From Planococcus sp. 107-1 (lineage in GTDB: Bacteria; Bacillota; Bacilli; Bacillales_A; Planococcaceae), in assembly GCF_021513255.1 (NCBI RefSeq), contig NZ_CP090977.1:1922001-1986000 (forward strand): a stretch of DNA of 64,000 nucleotides, read 5' to 3'. Positions 8,679 to 17,251 of the stretch are shown in pieces. Made by a program: the position numbers and the translations under genes. Position 1 is the stretch's first letter, and every line of letters starts with the position of its first letter. A model generated the notes under the pieces. It was not told the origin of the DNA. It worked only from the letters and a program-made list of their open reading frames with translations, and searched no databases.

Positions 8679-10949
8679 TCACCTCTCTTTGCGGAGCTCG
8701 CTCAGTAAATCGATTACGTGGCTCTTCATGCTGATGGCCGCTTCCTGCGCGCCGATGCATGCCGGGCATCCATCAAGGCATGGGCATTCTTCCACATGCT
8801 GCTGGGCTTTGTCGAGCAGCGGCTGCCAGAGATCGTAAATTCTTTCGCTGATGCCGATGCCGCCCGGATAGGAATCATGGATAAAGAAAGACGGCATGCC
8901 GTTATGCGGCGATTTCACTTGAGGCACCACATGAACGTCCCTGCGGTCGCATTGGACGAAAATCGGGATAAACGATTCAATGGCATATGCAGCGCCGGTC
9001 ATCGTGTCCGACAGTTCGGAATCAGAAAAATCTTCCGGCTTTTCAAAGCTTAGCCATGTAGAAGAAGTATGCAATTCTTCGGCAGGCAATGAAATAGGTC
9101 CGGAACCGATATTATCATGGCTGTCGAAACGTATTTTTTTGAAAATCGTCGGCATCGCAAGAACGGCAATATCACCGAATTGGACATCAGCAGTATGCAG
9201 TTTCCGTGTTTTGTCTTCGCTCATCACTTTCAATTCAACCGCTAAATTCGCATCGGTAAAATAATCCACGTCCACTTCACGGACGTAGGCTTTCTTTTCT
9301 TCCCAATCCAGAATCTCCACTTGGAACTGGGTTCCTTGATGAAGGTAAATGGCCTCTTCGTGCAATAAAGTCATTGCGCTGAAGCGGTCCATTTCCCCGA
9401 TTACTTTTGTATTGGCAGGAATCGATTGATCGATGATGACCACATTTTCCTGAGAAGCCGAGCGCAGTGAAATGTCATGGGCAGGAAAACGGTCGCTCAT
9501 CCAATGCCAGCGATCAGAAGTCCGGACAAGGACCCCTTCTTCCTGCAAATATTCCAGCAATTCCTGGACATCAAATTCTCCGTATTGGTCATCTGTCGAA
9601 AAGGGCAATTCAAAAGAAGCACATTTCAGATGATCCATGAGAATGATGATGTTCTCCGGATGGATCCTCGCTTCTTCCGGCGTCTGATCCAGCAAGTATT
9701 CAGGATGATTGATGATGTATTGGTCGAGTGCAGTGGATTGCGCCACATAAACCACAAGCGATTCATCCTGCCTTCTCCCTGCCCGTCCAGCTTGCTGCCA
9801 GGCGCTTGCGATATTTCCAGGATAACCGGTCATAATACACGCTTGCAGCTGTCCGATATCCACTCCCAATTCAAGTGCATTTGTGGAAACGACGCATTTG
9901 ATCGTCCCATCGCGCAGCCCTTTTTCGATGGCTCTCCGCTCAGTCGGCAAGTAACCTCCACGGTAGCCTTTTATGGATTCGTCTTGAAGCTTCGTTTTTG
10001 TAATGGCTTTTAGATACGTGACGAGCATTTCCACCCGCACCCGGCTCTTTGCAAAAACGATTGTTTGGATATTTTGTTTGACGAGATGCGTCGCCAAATC
10101 CCGAACTTCGAGCACTGCGCTTCTTCTCACTCCGAATGTTGGATGGATGATTGGCGGATTATAGAAAACGATGTGTTTTTTACCGGACGGGGCTCCGTTT
10201 TGGTCAATGAGCACATGCTCCGTATTTGTCAGATTCTCTGCAAGTTCTTTCGGGTTTGCAATCGTTGCTGATGTGCAGATAAAGACCGGATGGCTGCCGT
10301 AAAATTCACAAATCCGCTTTAAGCGTCGGATGACATGCGCTACATGCGTTCCGAACACTCCTTTATACGTATGAAGTTCGTCAATGACTATATAATGAAG
10401 GTTTTCAAAGAATGAAACCCATTTTGTATGGTGCGGCAATATCGCTGAATGGAGCATATCCGGATTCGTAATGACGATTTGCCCCGCTTTTCTGACTTTC
10501 GTCCGGATTGCCGGTGCTGTATCGCCGTCATAGGTATACGATAAAATATCCTGGTCCATTTTTTCGATCAAATCGTGGAGATCGCTTTTCTGATCTTGCG
10601 CTAGCGCCTTTGTGGGGAAAAGATAAAGGGCACGTGCGCCTGGATCATTTAAAATTTTGTGGATCACCGGCAAATGATAGCAATACGATTTGCCGGAAGC
10701 AGTTGGCGTAACTGCTGTAAATGACTTGCCGCTCACAGCGAGGTCAAACGCTTCACGCTGGTGGGTGTATAATTTATCCACCCCTTTTTTCTTTAGTGCC
10801 TGTTTTAAACTGTCATGCATTGCTTCTGGAAATTCCGCATACATTGCAGGCTTTTCCTCTTTTGTATGCCAATGGACAATGCGCTCCATCATATCGGGTT
10901 CCGTTTTCCATTCTTCCATCAACTCGGGAAGTTTTTTTCGTTTAATCAT
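8679..10949 (-). CDS. mrfA: MrfA (YprA) DEAD/DEAH-like DNA helicase with DUF1998 zinc domain
   Basis: A 756-residue superfamily 2 helicase, partner of MrfB in mitomycin C repair. Motifs in order: TPTASGKS (Walker A), IDELHTYKG (DELH-type Walker B), TSATIANP (motif III) and QQAGRAGRR (motif VI). The C-terminal region carries four clustered cysteines, CPCLDGCPAC, the zinc site of the DUF1998 domain. Its start overlaps the end of yppE by 8 bases and its stop is 7 bases before mrfB, giving a yppE-mrfA-mrfB operon. Confidence 0.92.
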   Translation of the reverse strand: MIKRKKLPELMEEWKTEPDMMERIVHWHTKEEKPAMYAEFPEAMHDSLKQALKKKGVDKLYTHQREAFDLAVSGKSFTAVTPTASGKSYCYHLPVIHKILNDPGARALYLFPTKALAQDQKSDLHDLIEKMDQDILSYTYDGDTAPAIRTKVRKAGQIVITNPDMLHSAILPHHTKWVSFFENLHYIVIDELHTYKGVFGTHVAHVIRRLKRICEFYGSHPVFICTSATIANPKELAENLTNTEHVLIDQNGAPSGKKHIVFYNPPIIHPTFGVRRSAVLEVRDLATHLVKQNIQTIVFAKSRVRVEMLVTYLKAITKTKLQDESIKGYRGGYLPTERRAIEKGLRDGTIKCVVSTNALELGVDIGQLQACIMTGYPGNIASAWQQAGRAGRRQDESLVVYVAQSTALDQYIINHPEYLLDQTPEEARIHPENIIILMDHLKCASFELPFSTDDQYGEFDVQELLEYLQEEGVLVRTSDRWHWMSDRFPAHDISLRSASQENVVIIDQSIPANTKVIGEMDRFSAMTLLHEEAIYLHQGTQFQVEILDWEEKKAYVREVDVDYFTDANLAVELKVMSEDKTRKLHTADVQFGDIAVLAMPTIFKKIRFDSHDNIGSGPISLPAEELHTSSTWLSFEKPEDFSDSELSDTMTGAAYAIESFIPIFVQCDRRDVHVVPQVKSPHNGMPSFFIHDSYPGGIGISERIYDLWQPLLDKAQQHVEECPCLDGCPACIGAQEAAISMKSHVIDLLSELRKER

Positions 10950-11310
10950 TGCAGTCGCCCTTTTCGTCTATCGCTCGTATAAATGTCTGCAAAGTATACT
11001 GGGCAGCCTGTATGGTTTGGATAAAACGCTTTTTGCTGGTATCTTTATAAAAGCTTTGGACAAAAAATTGCGTCATCCCTTCTGCTGCCGTGTCGATTTG
11101 CGGCTTGTGGACATGCTTTGGCCGCTCCTGCTGTATATAGACTAGCGACTCCCGCTGCCACTCATTTATCAATTCATGCCAGTGATCGGCATATGGCTTT
11201 ACATCGTTATAAAAATCCGGCTCGGCATCGCGTTCGCGCATGTCAAAAAACCGGTCCTGGCATTTCCCGCATTCATCGAATAGCGTGGAAGAAAGTTCTC
11301 GTACTGTCAT
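10942..11310 (-). CDS. yppE: YppE-family protein (DUF1798)
   Basis: A 122-residue, all-helical, acidic cytoplasmic protein matching the Bacillus YppE/DUF1798 family in size, position and motifs (YADHWHELINEW, QAAQYTLQTFI). No biochemical function is known. It overlaps mrfA by 8 bases, which ties it to that repair operon, and is transcribed away from recU. Confidence 0.8.
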   Translation of the reverse strand: MTVRELSSTLFDECGKCQDRFFDMRERDAEPDFYNDVKPYADHWHELINEWQRESLVYIQQERPKHVHKPQIDTAAEGMTQFFVQSFYKDTSKKRFIQTIQAAQYTLQTFIRAIDEKGDCND

Positions 11311-11501
11311 AAATCTGCCACCTCCGTTGCCAATAGTTTATCATATTCCTTTTAGGCAGACGAATATTATCGAACAGACATTCTTTTCAGTTGGCATTTG
11401 GGAAGAGTTCCGCTATTATAAGTCTAGCAATTTTTGAAACCTTTCCACATCGGCATCGTCTAAATCCGTGTGATATGATAGATGGAGTGAGGTGTATCAC
11501 G

Positions 11502-12119
11502 ATGGCAATAAATTATCCAAACGGAAAAAAGTTCATTCCTTCTAAAGAAAAGCCCGTCGCCAAAAAGAAGAAGGATTTTTCCTTCAGCAACCGGGGTAAG
11601 ACATTAGAGGATGAATTAAACGAAACAAATGACTATTACTTGCAAATGGGTTTAGCCGTCATCCATAAAAAGCCGGTGCCAGTCCAGATTGTAAAAGTGG
11701 AATATCCGTCCAGGAGTGCAGCGGTTATTCGCGAGGCCTATTTCAGAGCCCCTTCTACCACTGATTACAATGGCGTTTGGAACGGCAAATATATCGATTT
11801 CGAAGCGAAAGAAACCGAAAATAAAACGTCCTTTCCTTTGAAAAACATCCATGACCATCAAATTCATCATATGGCCCAAGTCGTCAAACAAAAAGGGGTG
11901 GCCTTCATGATCATCCGATTCTCTTCATTGCAGCGTTACTTCATCATTCGCTTTGAAGATCTCGAAGTTTTTTGGAACCGGATGATTGCAGGTGGAAGAA
12001 AATCCATCGCCTTGGATGAATTGGAAGCAACTGCAATAGAAGTAAATCCAGGCGCTTTCCGCGCCTGGATTACCTGCCTATTCTGCAAAATCTTTAAATG
12101 CAAGCATTTACGAAAGTGA
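11502..12119 (+). CDS. recU: Holliday junction resolvase RecU
   Basis: Resolves Holliday junctions and modulates RecA during recombination and chromosome segregation. The 205-residue product carries the RecU nuclease core: [16 protein letters not shown] with the catalytic acidic and lysine residues, then [10 protein letters not shown]. The ATG at 11502, behind GGAGTGAGG, was chosen because the longer in-frame extension upstream is not RecU-like and has no ribosome-binding site. The stop is 10 bases before the ponA start, the conserved recU-ponA operon. Confidence 0.95.
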   Translation: MAINYPNGKKFIPSKEKPVAKKKKDFSFSNRGKTLEDELNETNDYYLQMGLAVIHKKPVPVQIVKVEYPSRSAAVIREAYFRAPSTTDYNGVWNGKYIDFEAKETENKTSFPLKNIHDHQIHHMAQVVKQKGVAFMIIRFSSLQRYFIIRFEDLEVFWNRMIAGGRKSIALDELEATAIEVNPGAFRAWITCLFCKIFKCKHLRK

Positions 12120-12129
12120 GGAACCGATT

Positions 12130-14868
12130 GTGAGCGAAAAACCAGTTTCGCGTGAACAACGCAGAAAAGCACTCGAGCAACAAAAGAAAACAGCACGAAA
12201 AAAGCCAGGCCCAAAGAAAAAGAAAGCCTCTTCCGGCACAAGCTGGATTAAACGGATTGTCCTAGCGATCGTCTTGATTGGCGTCGTCGGATTGCTATCC
12301 GGTTTAGGATTATTCGCATATTACGCGAGCGGAGCTCCGGATCTCGACGAAGAATTGCTGCGGGACCCGATTAGCCCGAAATTTTTAGCCGCTGACGGCA
12401 AAACGGAAATTCCGTTTATGACGGTAGAGGACCGAACCTATGTCAATTACGAAGAAATTCCGAAAGAGATGGAAGCTGCCATTCTCGCAACTGAAGATAA
12501 CCGTTTCTATGAACACTCCGGAATTGATGTGATCCGTTTAGGCGGCGCTGTGATTGCGAATATTACAGGCGGTTTTGGATCGCAAGGCGCAAGTACCATT
12601 ACCCAGCAAGTCATTAAAAACTCGTTTTTATCCAACGAAAAAACCTTGAAGCGAAAAGCCCAAGAAGCTTACCTCGCCTATAAACTTGAACAGGAATACA
12701 CGAAAGAAGAAATTTTCGAGATGTATTTCAACAAAATCCTGATGTCCGGCAATACTTACGGCTTCGGTACTGCGGCAGAACATTTTTATGGCAAGCCCCT
12801 TTCTGAATTGGGATTGCCTGAAATGGCTTTGCTTGCCGGCATGCCGCAAAGCCCAAACAACTACAACCCTTTCAACCATCCGGAAGCTGCAGAAAAGCGC
12901 CGCAATATTGTGCTTAGCTTAATGGAGCAGCATGAAAAAATCACCACTGCACAAAAAGAAGAAGCTCAAGCAGCACCTGTGACTGAAATGCTGCTGGCGG
13001 AAGAAAACCGCCCGAAAGCACCAACAGGTGAATATACAGCATTCATGGAAATGGTCCAAAGTGAATTGGAATCATTGAGCGGCGATTACTCGCTTGATGA
13101 AGGATTGACCATTTATACAACACTTGAACCCGACGTCCAAAAAGCGGTCAACGAAACAATGTCATCCGATTTATTCTTTGACGACAAAGTCGAATCAGCG
13201 ATGACAATTGTTGATACGCAAACGGGTGCAATCCGAGCAATTGGGGCTGGCCGCGACTATTCCGGCGATGTCCGCATCAATTACGCTACATCACGCGATC
13301 GGGTCATCGGTTCAACCATCAAACCGCTAATCGCTTACGGACCGGCAATTGAATATTTAGACTGGTCGACCGGCCAGCCGATTGTCGACGAACCGTATTC
13401 TTATGAAGACGGAAAACAAATTCGCAACGTTGATGGCAATTTCCTTGGCGGAATGACGATCCGTGAAGCGCTTTACCGCTCACGCAATATCCCAGCGGTC
13501 AAAACTTTGAAAGAAGTCGGCGCTGAAGACGCCAAAGATTTTGTCCGTAAACTTGGACTGGATATCGAAGTCTTCGAATCCACTGCCCTTGGTTCTGACG
13601 GCATCTCGACAGTCGATCTTGCAGGTGCATTTGCAGCCTTTGGAAATGACGGCATCTATACAAAACCGCATACGATCACGAAACTCGTTTTCCGTGACGG
13701 CACGACCGAAGAAGTAGTAAAACCTGAATCGATTCCGGCAATGAAAGACAGCACCGCTTACATGGTGACAGATATGCTCCGTGATGTTGTGGACTTGAAT
13801 GTACCTGGAGCGACCGGAAAAGAAGCCGCTCTTAGCGGATTAGACCTTGCCGGCAAAACCGGTACATCCAACTATTCAGCAGACGATTTAGCTAAATATG
13901 GGCTGGATTCCTCTTCTGCACCGGATGTTTGGTTCGCAGGCTATACATCTAAATATTCCGTTTCAGTATGGAGCGGCTACCCTACTCGTGAAATTGGGAT
14001 CGATACCGCTTCAAATGAACGGTTACTCGCACAGCGTTTATTTACGAGTGCGATGTCCAAAATTTCTTCAAGTGCCGATACAGACAATTTCAAAAAACCG
14101 GAATCTGTTGTCGAGCTTGAAATTGAAGCAGGAAGTTCACCATTAAGATTGGCAAGTGCATTCACGCCTTATAATTTAAGATCCACTGAATTGTTCGTAC
14201 GCGGCACCGAACCGACGCAAGTATCCGAACAATTCGTCCAAGAAGAGTTGGACACACCTTCTGGCCTCCGAGCAACTGTAGAGGGCCAAACGGCTAACCT
14301 CTCTTGGAATTACGATATTACCGAAGGAGTCGCGTTCGAAGTGGCGGTTGAAGTGGATGGCAATAGTTCCATATTGACCACAACCGGCGACCGTGCTTAT
14401 TCATTTAGCGGCCTCGAAGAAGGCAAAACTTATACCTTCCGTGTAACAGCGGTCAGCGATGATCTTCGAAGCGATCCCGCTTCTGTCGCAGTAGAAGTTG
14501 CTGGCGCTCCTGAAGAAGAAGTCGAAGAAGAAGAACCCGTAGAAGAAGAGCCGGTTGAAGAGCCGGAAGAGCCAGTAGAAACGCCGGAAGATGAAAATCC
14601 GGACGGCAATTCGAACGGCAATAACGGCAACGGCAATTCGAACGGCAATGAGAATAATAACGGCAATGGCCAGAATAATGGCAATGGCGGAAACAATGGC
14701 AACGGCAACGGGAACGATAACGGCAATGGCGGGAATAATGGCAACGGGAATGGCGATGGCAATGGCGATGTCCCTCCACCACCACCTGAAGACGGTGATG
14801 GCGAAGGAGATGCCAATCCGGCCTCTGTTCCAGATGCAACCCCTCCTGAAGAAAATGACCAGCCATAA
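12130..14868 (+). CDS. ponA: Bifunctional penicillin-binding protein 1A/1B (PonA) with FN3 domain and Asn/Gly tail
   Basis: Class A PBP that polymerises and cross-links peptidoglycan on the outer face of the membrane. The 912-residue product has a basic cytoplasmic tail (1-38), one membrane anchor (about 39-62), a glycosyltransferase domain (EDNRFYEHSG near 122 and GASTITQQ near 155) and a transpeptidase domain with STIK (nucleophile serine about 395), SRN and KTGTS (about 575). A fibronectin type III domain follows (about 710-790), then a Glu/Pro stretch and about 70 residues of Asn/Gly repeats. Translation starts at GTG 12130 behind GAGG. The long low-complexity tail is variable in this family and probably sits in the wall. 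Confidence 0.96.
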   Translation: MSEKPVSREQRRKALEQQKKTARKKPGPKKKKASSGTSWIKRIVLAIVLIGVVGLLSGLGLFAYYASGAPDLDEELLRDPISPKFLAADGKTEIPFMTVEDRTYVNYEEIPKEMEAAILATEDNRFYEHSGIDVIRLGGAVIANITGGFGSQGASTITQQVIKNSFLSNEKTLKRKAQEAYLAYKLEQEYTKEEIFEMYFNKILMSGNTYGFGTAAEHFYGKPLSELGLPEMALLAGMPQSPNNYNPFNHPEAAEKRRNIVLSLMEQHEKITTAQKEEAQAAPVTEMLLAEENRPKAPTGEYTAFMEMVQSELESLSGDYSLDEGLTIYTTLEPDVQKAVNETMSSDLFFDDKVESAMTIVDTQTGAIRAIGAGRDYSGDVRINYATSRDRVIGSTIKPLIAYGPAIEYLDWSTGQPIVDEPYSYEDGKQIRNVDGNFLGGMTIREALYRSRNIPAVKTLKEVGAEDAKDFVRKLGLDIEVFESTALGSDGISTVDLAGAFAAFGNDGIYTKPHTITKLVFRDGTTEEVVKPESIPAMKDSTAYMVTDMLRDVVDLNVPGATGKEAALSGLDLAGKTGTSNYSADDLAKYGLDSSSAPDVWFAGYTSKYSVSVWSGYPTREIGIDTASNERLLAQRLFTSAMSKISSSADTDNFKKPESVVELEIEAGSSPLRLASAFTPYNLRSTELFVRGTEPTQVSEQFVQEELDTPSGLRATVEGQTANLSWNYDITEGVAFEVAVEVDGNSSILTTTGDRAYSFSGLEEGKTYTFRVTAVSDDLRSDPASVAVEVAGAPEEEVEEEEPVEEEPVEEPEEPVETPEDENPDGNSNGNNGNGNSNGNENNNGNGQNNGNGGNNGNGNGNDNGNGGNNGNGNGDGNGDVPPPPPEDGDGEGDANPASVPDATPPEENDQP
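14600..14768 (+). repeat. Low-complexity GGCAAT/AACGGC repeat coding for the Asn-Gly tail of PonA
   Basis: Short imperfect repeats of GGCAAT, AACGGC and GGCAACGG units encode runs of Asn and Gly with a few Asp. The array is in frame and within ponA. Such tracts expand and contract by slippage, so length should differ between strains. Confidence 0.85.
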
Positions 14869-14879
14869 GAATTAAATTG

Positions 14880-14926
14880 AAAAAGACCGGCCAATCTGCA
14901 AAAGCAGATCTGGCCGGTCTTTTTTA
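14880..14926 (+). terminator. Terminator of recU-ponA
   Basis: Long stem AAAAGACCGGCCA-ATCTGC / GCAGAT-CTGGCCGGTCTTTT with an AAAA loop, followed by T6. It begins 12 bases after the ponA stop. The A-run at its left side makes it a possible bidirectional terminator for the convergent lipoprotein gene. Confidence 0.9.
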
Positions 14927-14964
14927 GCTATTTACATTTACTCTCTAAAACCTGGCATTGCACT

Positions 14965-15519
14965 TTAGCCCGCTTCTTCTTTCAAGTACGTATTCGCGAG
15001 GAAAAAACATCTTTCTTTTGTCAATTCTCGGGCTTTAGAAAGCTGTGCAACACTTTCAAGCGTGCCGTCGGCAAACTCAGCCGCGGCTTCGGCCGCTCTT
15101 TGGTCGCGCAGCGCAATCCAGTCCAATTGCTTAAGCCGCAAATCTTCCATTTCTTCTGGAGTTAATTGGGTTTTAAGCACGCCGTAGATTTCATTTAAAG
15201 CTTTATCCCATCTTCTAAGCGATTCTGCCTCCCCTGCCTTCAAAGCAGCTGTTGAGCCATTATTATACGAATTCTCCAGTTTTGTCAGCGCTAAGTCAAT
15301 CCGTTCAAGTTCCAGCAAATAATAGGCTTTTGGATTTTCATCCATTGTTGCCCGCTTAGTTGATTGATTTTCAGCAAGCGGTAAAGCGGCATCTTCTGCC
15401 GACTCAGCCGTTTCTGCAGGGGTTTCTTCAGCTGGTACTGGTTCAGCTAAGTCTTTTCCGGCATTGCTGCAGCCGTTCAGTAATCCTGCGGCGATAAGCA
15501 GGTAAATAATTTTTTTCAT
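14965..15519 (-). CDS. LprI-like (DUF1311) lipoprotein
   Basis: A 184-residue predicted lipoprotein. The N-terminus has a signal peptide ending in a lipobox (LLNGC, Cys17). An acidic, Pro/Glu/Ala-rich linker follows (about 20-55), then a helical domain with the W-x-LN-x-(I/V)Y ... L-x-x-x-Q-x-x-W-x-x-x-RD pattern of the LprI family, some of which inhibit host lysozyme. It is anchored outside the membrane. It is divergent from the ECF sigma gene across 150 bases, so it may belong to that regulon; this is inference. Function as a lysozyme inhibitor is not shown. Confidence 0.75.
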   Translation of the reverse strand: MKKIIYLLIAAGLLNGCSNAGKDLAEPVPAEETPAETAESAEDAALPLAENQSTKRATMDENPKAYYLLELERIDLALTKLENSYNNGSTAALKAGEAESLRRWDKALNEIYGVLKTQLTPEEMEDLRLKQLDWIALRDQRAAEAAAEFADGTLESVAQLSKARELTKERCFFLANTYLKEEAG

Positions 15520-15669
15520 AAGGGGCCTCCAACAGCTAAATCGTTTCTTTTGTTCTGCTTGTTCCTAACGACTCAAATATAAACAGTTTCTTTCCATTTA
15601 GCAATTTAATTTAAAAAACGATACTTTTTTTCTGATCTTCGTCTATTATTTACACGGGGAGTGAAATGT

Positions 15670-16199
15670 ATGGAAGAAGAAATTGAACAATTATACCTTG
15701 ATCACAGTGATCGGGTTTACCGCTATATTTTTCTGCTGATCAGACATAAAGAAAATGCAGAAGATTTAACACAAGAAACGTTTTATAAAGCGTTTAAAAA
15801 CTTAAAGTCATTCAACCACCAATCATCCGTTTCCACTTGGCTGTTGAAAATAGCGCGCAATGTCACGTATGATTTTTTGAGAAGAAAAAAGATTATCCGT
15901 TTTTTCAGTATGGAAAATGAAGATGATCTAAATGGCAACCTTCCCGCTCTTGAAGACTTGGTTGAACAGAAAGAACAAACGAGCCAATTATACAAAGCGA
16001 TGAAAACCTTGAAAAAGGATTACCAGGAAGTATTGCTTCTCCGAAAAATAAACGAATGCTCCATTAAAGAGACTGCCTACATATTGGGGTGGACTGAGGC
16101 AAAAGTGAAAACAAAAACTTCGCGGCACTCGAGTCCTTGAAAAAGGAACTTATCGGAAAGGATGGTGGCTTGCATGGATCCGAACAAACAACTCGATGA
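15670..16199 (+). CDS. ECF RNA polymerase sigma factor; frame broken near the C-terminus
   Basis: Extracytoplasmic-function sigma-70 factor. Region 2 is clear (EEEIEQLYLDHSDRVYRYIF, then DLTQETFYKAFKNL and STWLLKIARNVTYDFLRR) and region 4 follows (YQEVLLLRKINECSIKETAYILGWTEAKVKTKTSRA). The frame breaks at 16121-16125: one base added in the CGCGG restores RALESLKKELIGKDGG, ending at TGA 16197-16199. As written, translation ends early at 16140. ATG 15670 is preferred over GTG 15661 because GGGGAG lies 9 bases upstream of it. The repaired end overlaps the next gene by 26 bases, the usual sigma/anti-sigma coupling. Confidence 0.87.
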
Positions 16200-16881
16200 C
16201 CTTTTTCAGCAAATGAAAGAAGTCGACCGGTCTAAAAAAGCGCGGCAAGAAGGTTTAGTGAAACTACGGGCACGCGTGCAAAAGAAAAAGAGATTCCATT
16301 TGGCCCCTGCCTTCATTTCATTTGGCATGCTGATTGTCGCGGCTCTTCTTTTTTTGACATTTACTACAGGCGAATCCCCTGCTCCGGATAGCCAATCAGG
16401 CGTCGGCACTCCTAATGAAATGGAAGAACGCGCAATCACTCACGTGCTGAACGAAGAATTTAACGGTCCGAACAAGGAATTTATAAAGCTTAAAACCAAT
16501 CCCGCCAATGTTTTAACTGGCAGCTCTACATCGGCCGAGGATTCTGACACCGTTTTTCTTTATGAATTTCTTGAAAAAACATATGGACCTTACTTTACAG
16601 AAAGCGGCTTTGATAATTTCGTGCCGTATGCTTATTTCTATCATTTAGGTGAAGAGTCTTCCTCTTACCAATTCACTTTGGGATCAGTAGAAATCAAAAA
16701 AACGAATGAGGCACCGTCTCAATACCAAATTGATTTCCAAGTTAGATTTACCAATAGCTTCGGCGTTTCAGAAAACTTCCCGATGAAGGGCATCGCCAAA
16801 TTTGGAGGTGGCGGAAAACTTCAGGATATTGAATTTGAAGATCCGGAAGGCTTAAGTGTGACGATTTTAGAAAACATCTAA
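16174..16881 (+). CDS. Putative membrane-anchored anti-sigma factor
   Basis: A product of 235 residues from ATG 16174 (an in-frame ATG at 16162 would add four). It has a charged cytoplasmic N-terminal segment of about 45 residues (QLDDLFQQMKEVDRSKKAR), one membrane span (about 50-70) and an extracytoplasmic domain of about 165 residues without recognised motif or lipobox. The topology, the overlap with the sigma gene and the order sigma-then-membrane protein are typical of anti-sigma factors. No zinc-binding HxxxCxxC motif is seen, so it is not a ZAS-type. The role is inferred from context. Confidence 0.65.
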   Translation: MDPNKQLDDLFQQMKEVDRSKKARQEGLVKLRARVQKKKRFHLAPAFISFGMLIVAALLFLTFTTGESPAPDSQSGVGTPNEMEERAITHVLNEEFNGPNKEFIKLKTNPANVLTGSSTSAEDSDTVFLYEFLEKTYGPYFTESGFDNFVPYAYFYHLGEESSSYQFTLGSVEIKKTNEAPSQYQIDFQVRFTNSFGVSENFPMKGIAKFGGGGKLQDIEFEDPEGLSVTILENI

Positions 16882-17251
16882 CACTTGACCCCTCCGCTTT
16901 TCTGTCTCATACATGTACATTGCTTCTCTAGTCAATCAGACGTAAACCTGGAACTTTAAGTTCCACAATCGATATTTAAATTCCATTCGACTCCGAGCAT
17001 AAGAACATGGCATGTTGAAGGAGTTCATCCCTCTAGAGAGAATTAATGTCGATTCCCTTTCATTTAAATTTTTCTGCGACTAAAAACATGATTTGCAATT
17101 TCTGAATGCTCTTATTGAGCATTCTTTTTTTGTCAAATTACCGATACTTTTTACCCCTTCAAGCGTCTATCCAAAGTAAGCAATAGCTGATGACATTTCT
17201 GCTCATTTTCCGCTTTATTGCTCATAAATTTCATTGAAGAGGTGCATAAGT
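16882..17251 (+). other. 370-base intergenic region before asnB
   Basis: No credible reading frame is seen. The only clear structure is the hairpin with T-run at 17104-17131. The 120 bases after it should hold the asnB promoter and a GAAGAGGTG ribosome-binding site at 17236-17244. No T-box features, such as the conserved AGGGTGG antiterminator bulge, were found. Confidence 0.6.
17104..17131 (+). terminator. Terminator downstream of the sigma/anti-sigma pair
   Basis: Perfect 8-bp stem GAATGCTC / GAGCATTC with a 5-base loop, followed by T7. It is about 220 bases after the anti-sigma stop and about 120 bases before asnB. Confidence 0.8.

Noticed and set aside
11391-11501. N-terminal extension of recU
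   Set aside because: The extension has no ribosome-binding site and no RecU similarity; ATG 11502 is well placed.
14430-14894. Long open frames on the minus strand opposite the ponA tail, rich in Pro/Leu/Ser or His/Arg/Cys
   Set aside because: They are the antisense of a low-complexity Asn/Gly repeat, which has few stops in any frame. No ribosome-binding site or family match.
15617-15643. AAC ... CGTC upstream of the ECF sigma gene as an autoregulated ECF promoter
   Set aside because: The spacing is 20 bases, longer than the usual 16-17 for this class, so it is not claimed.
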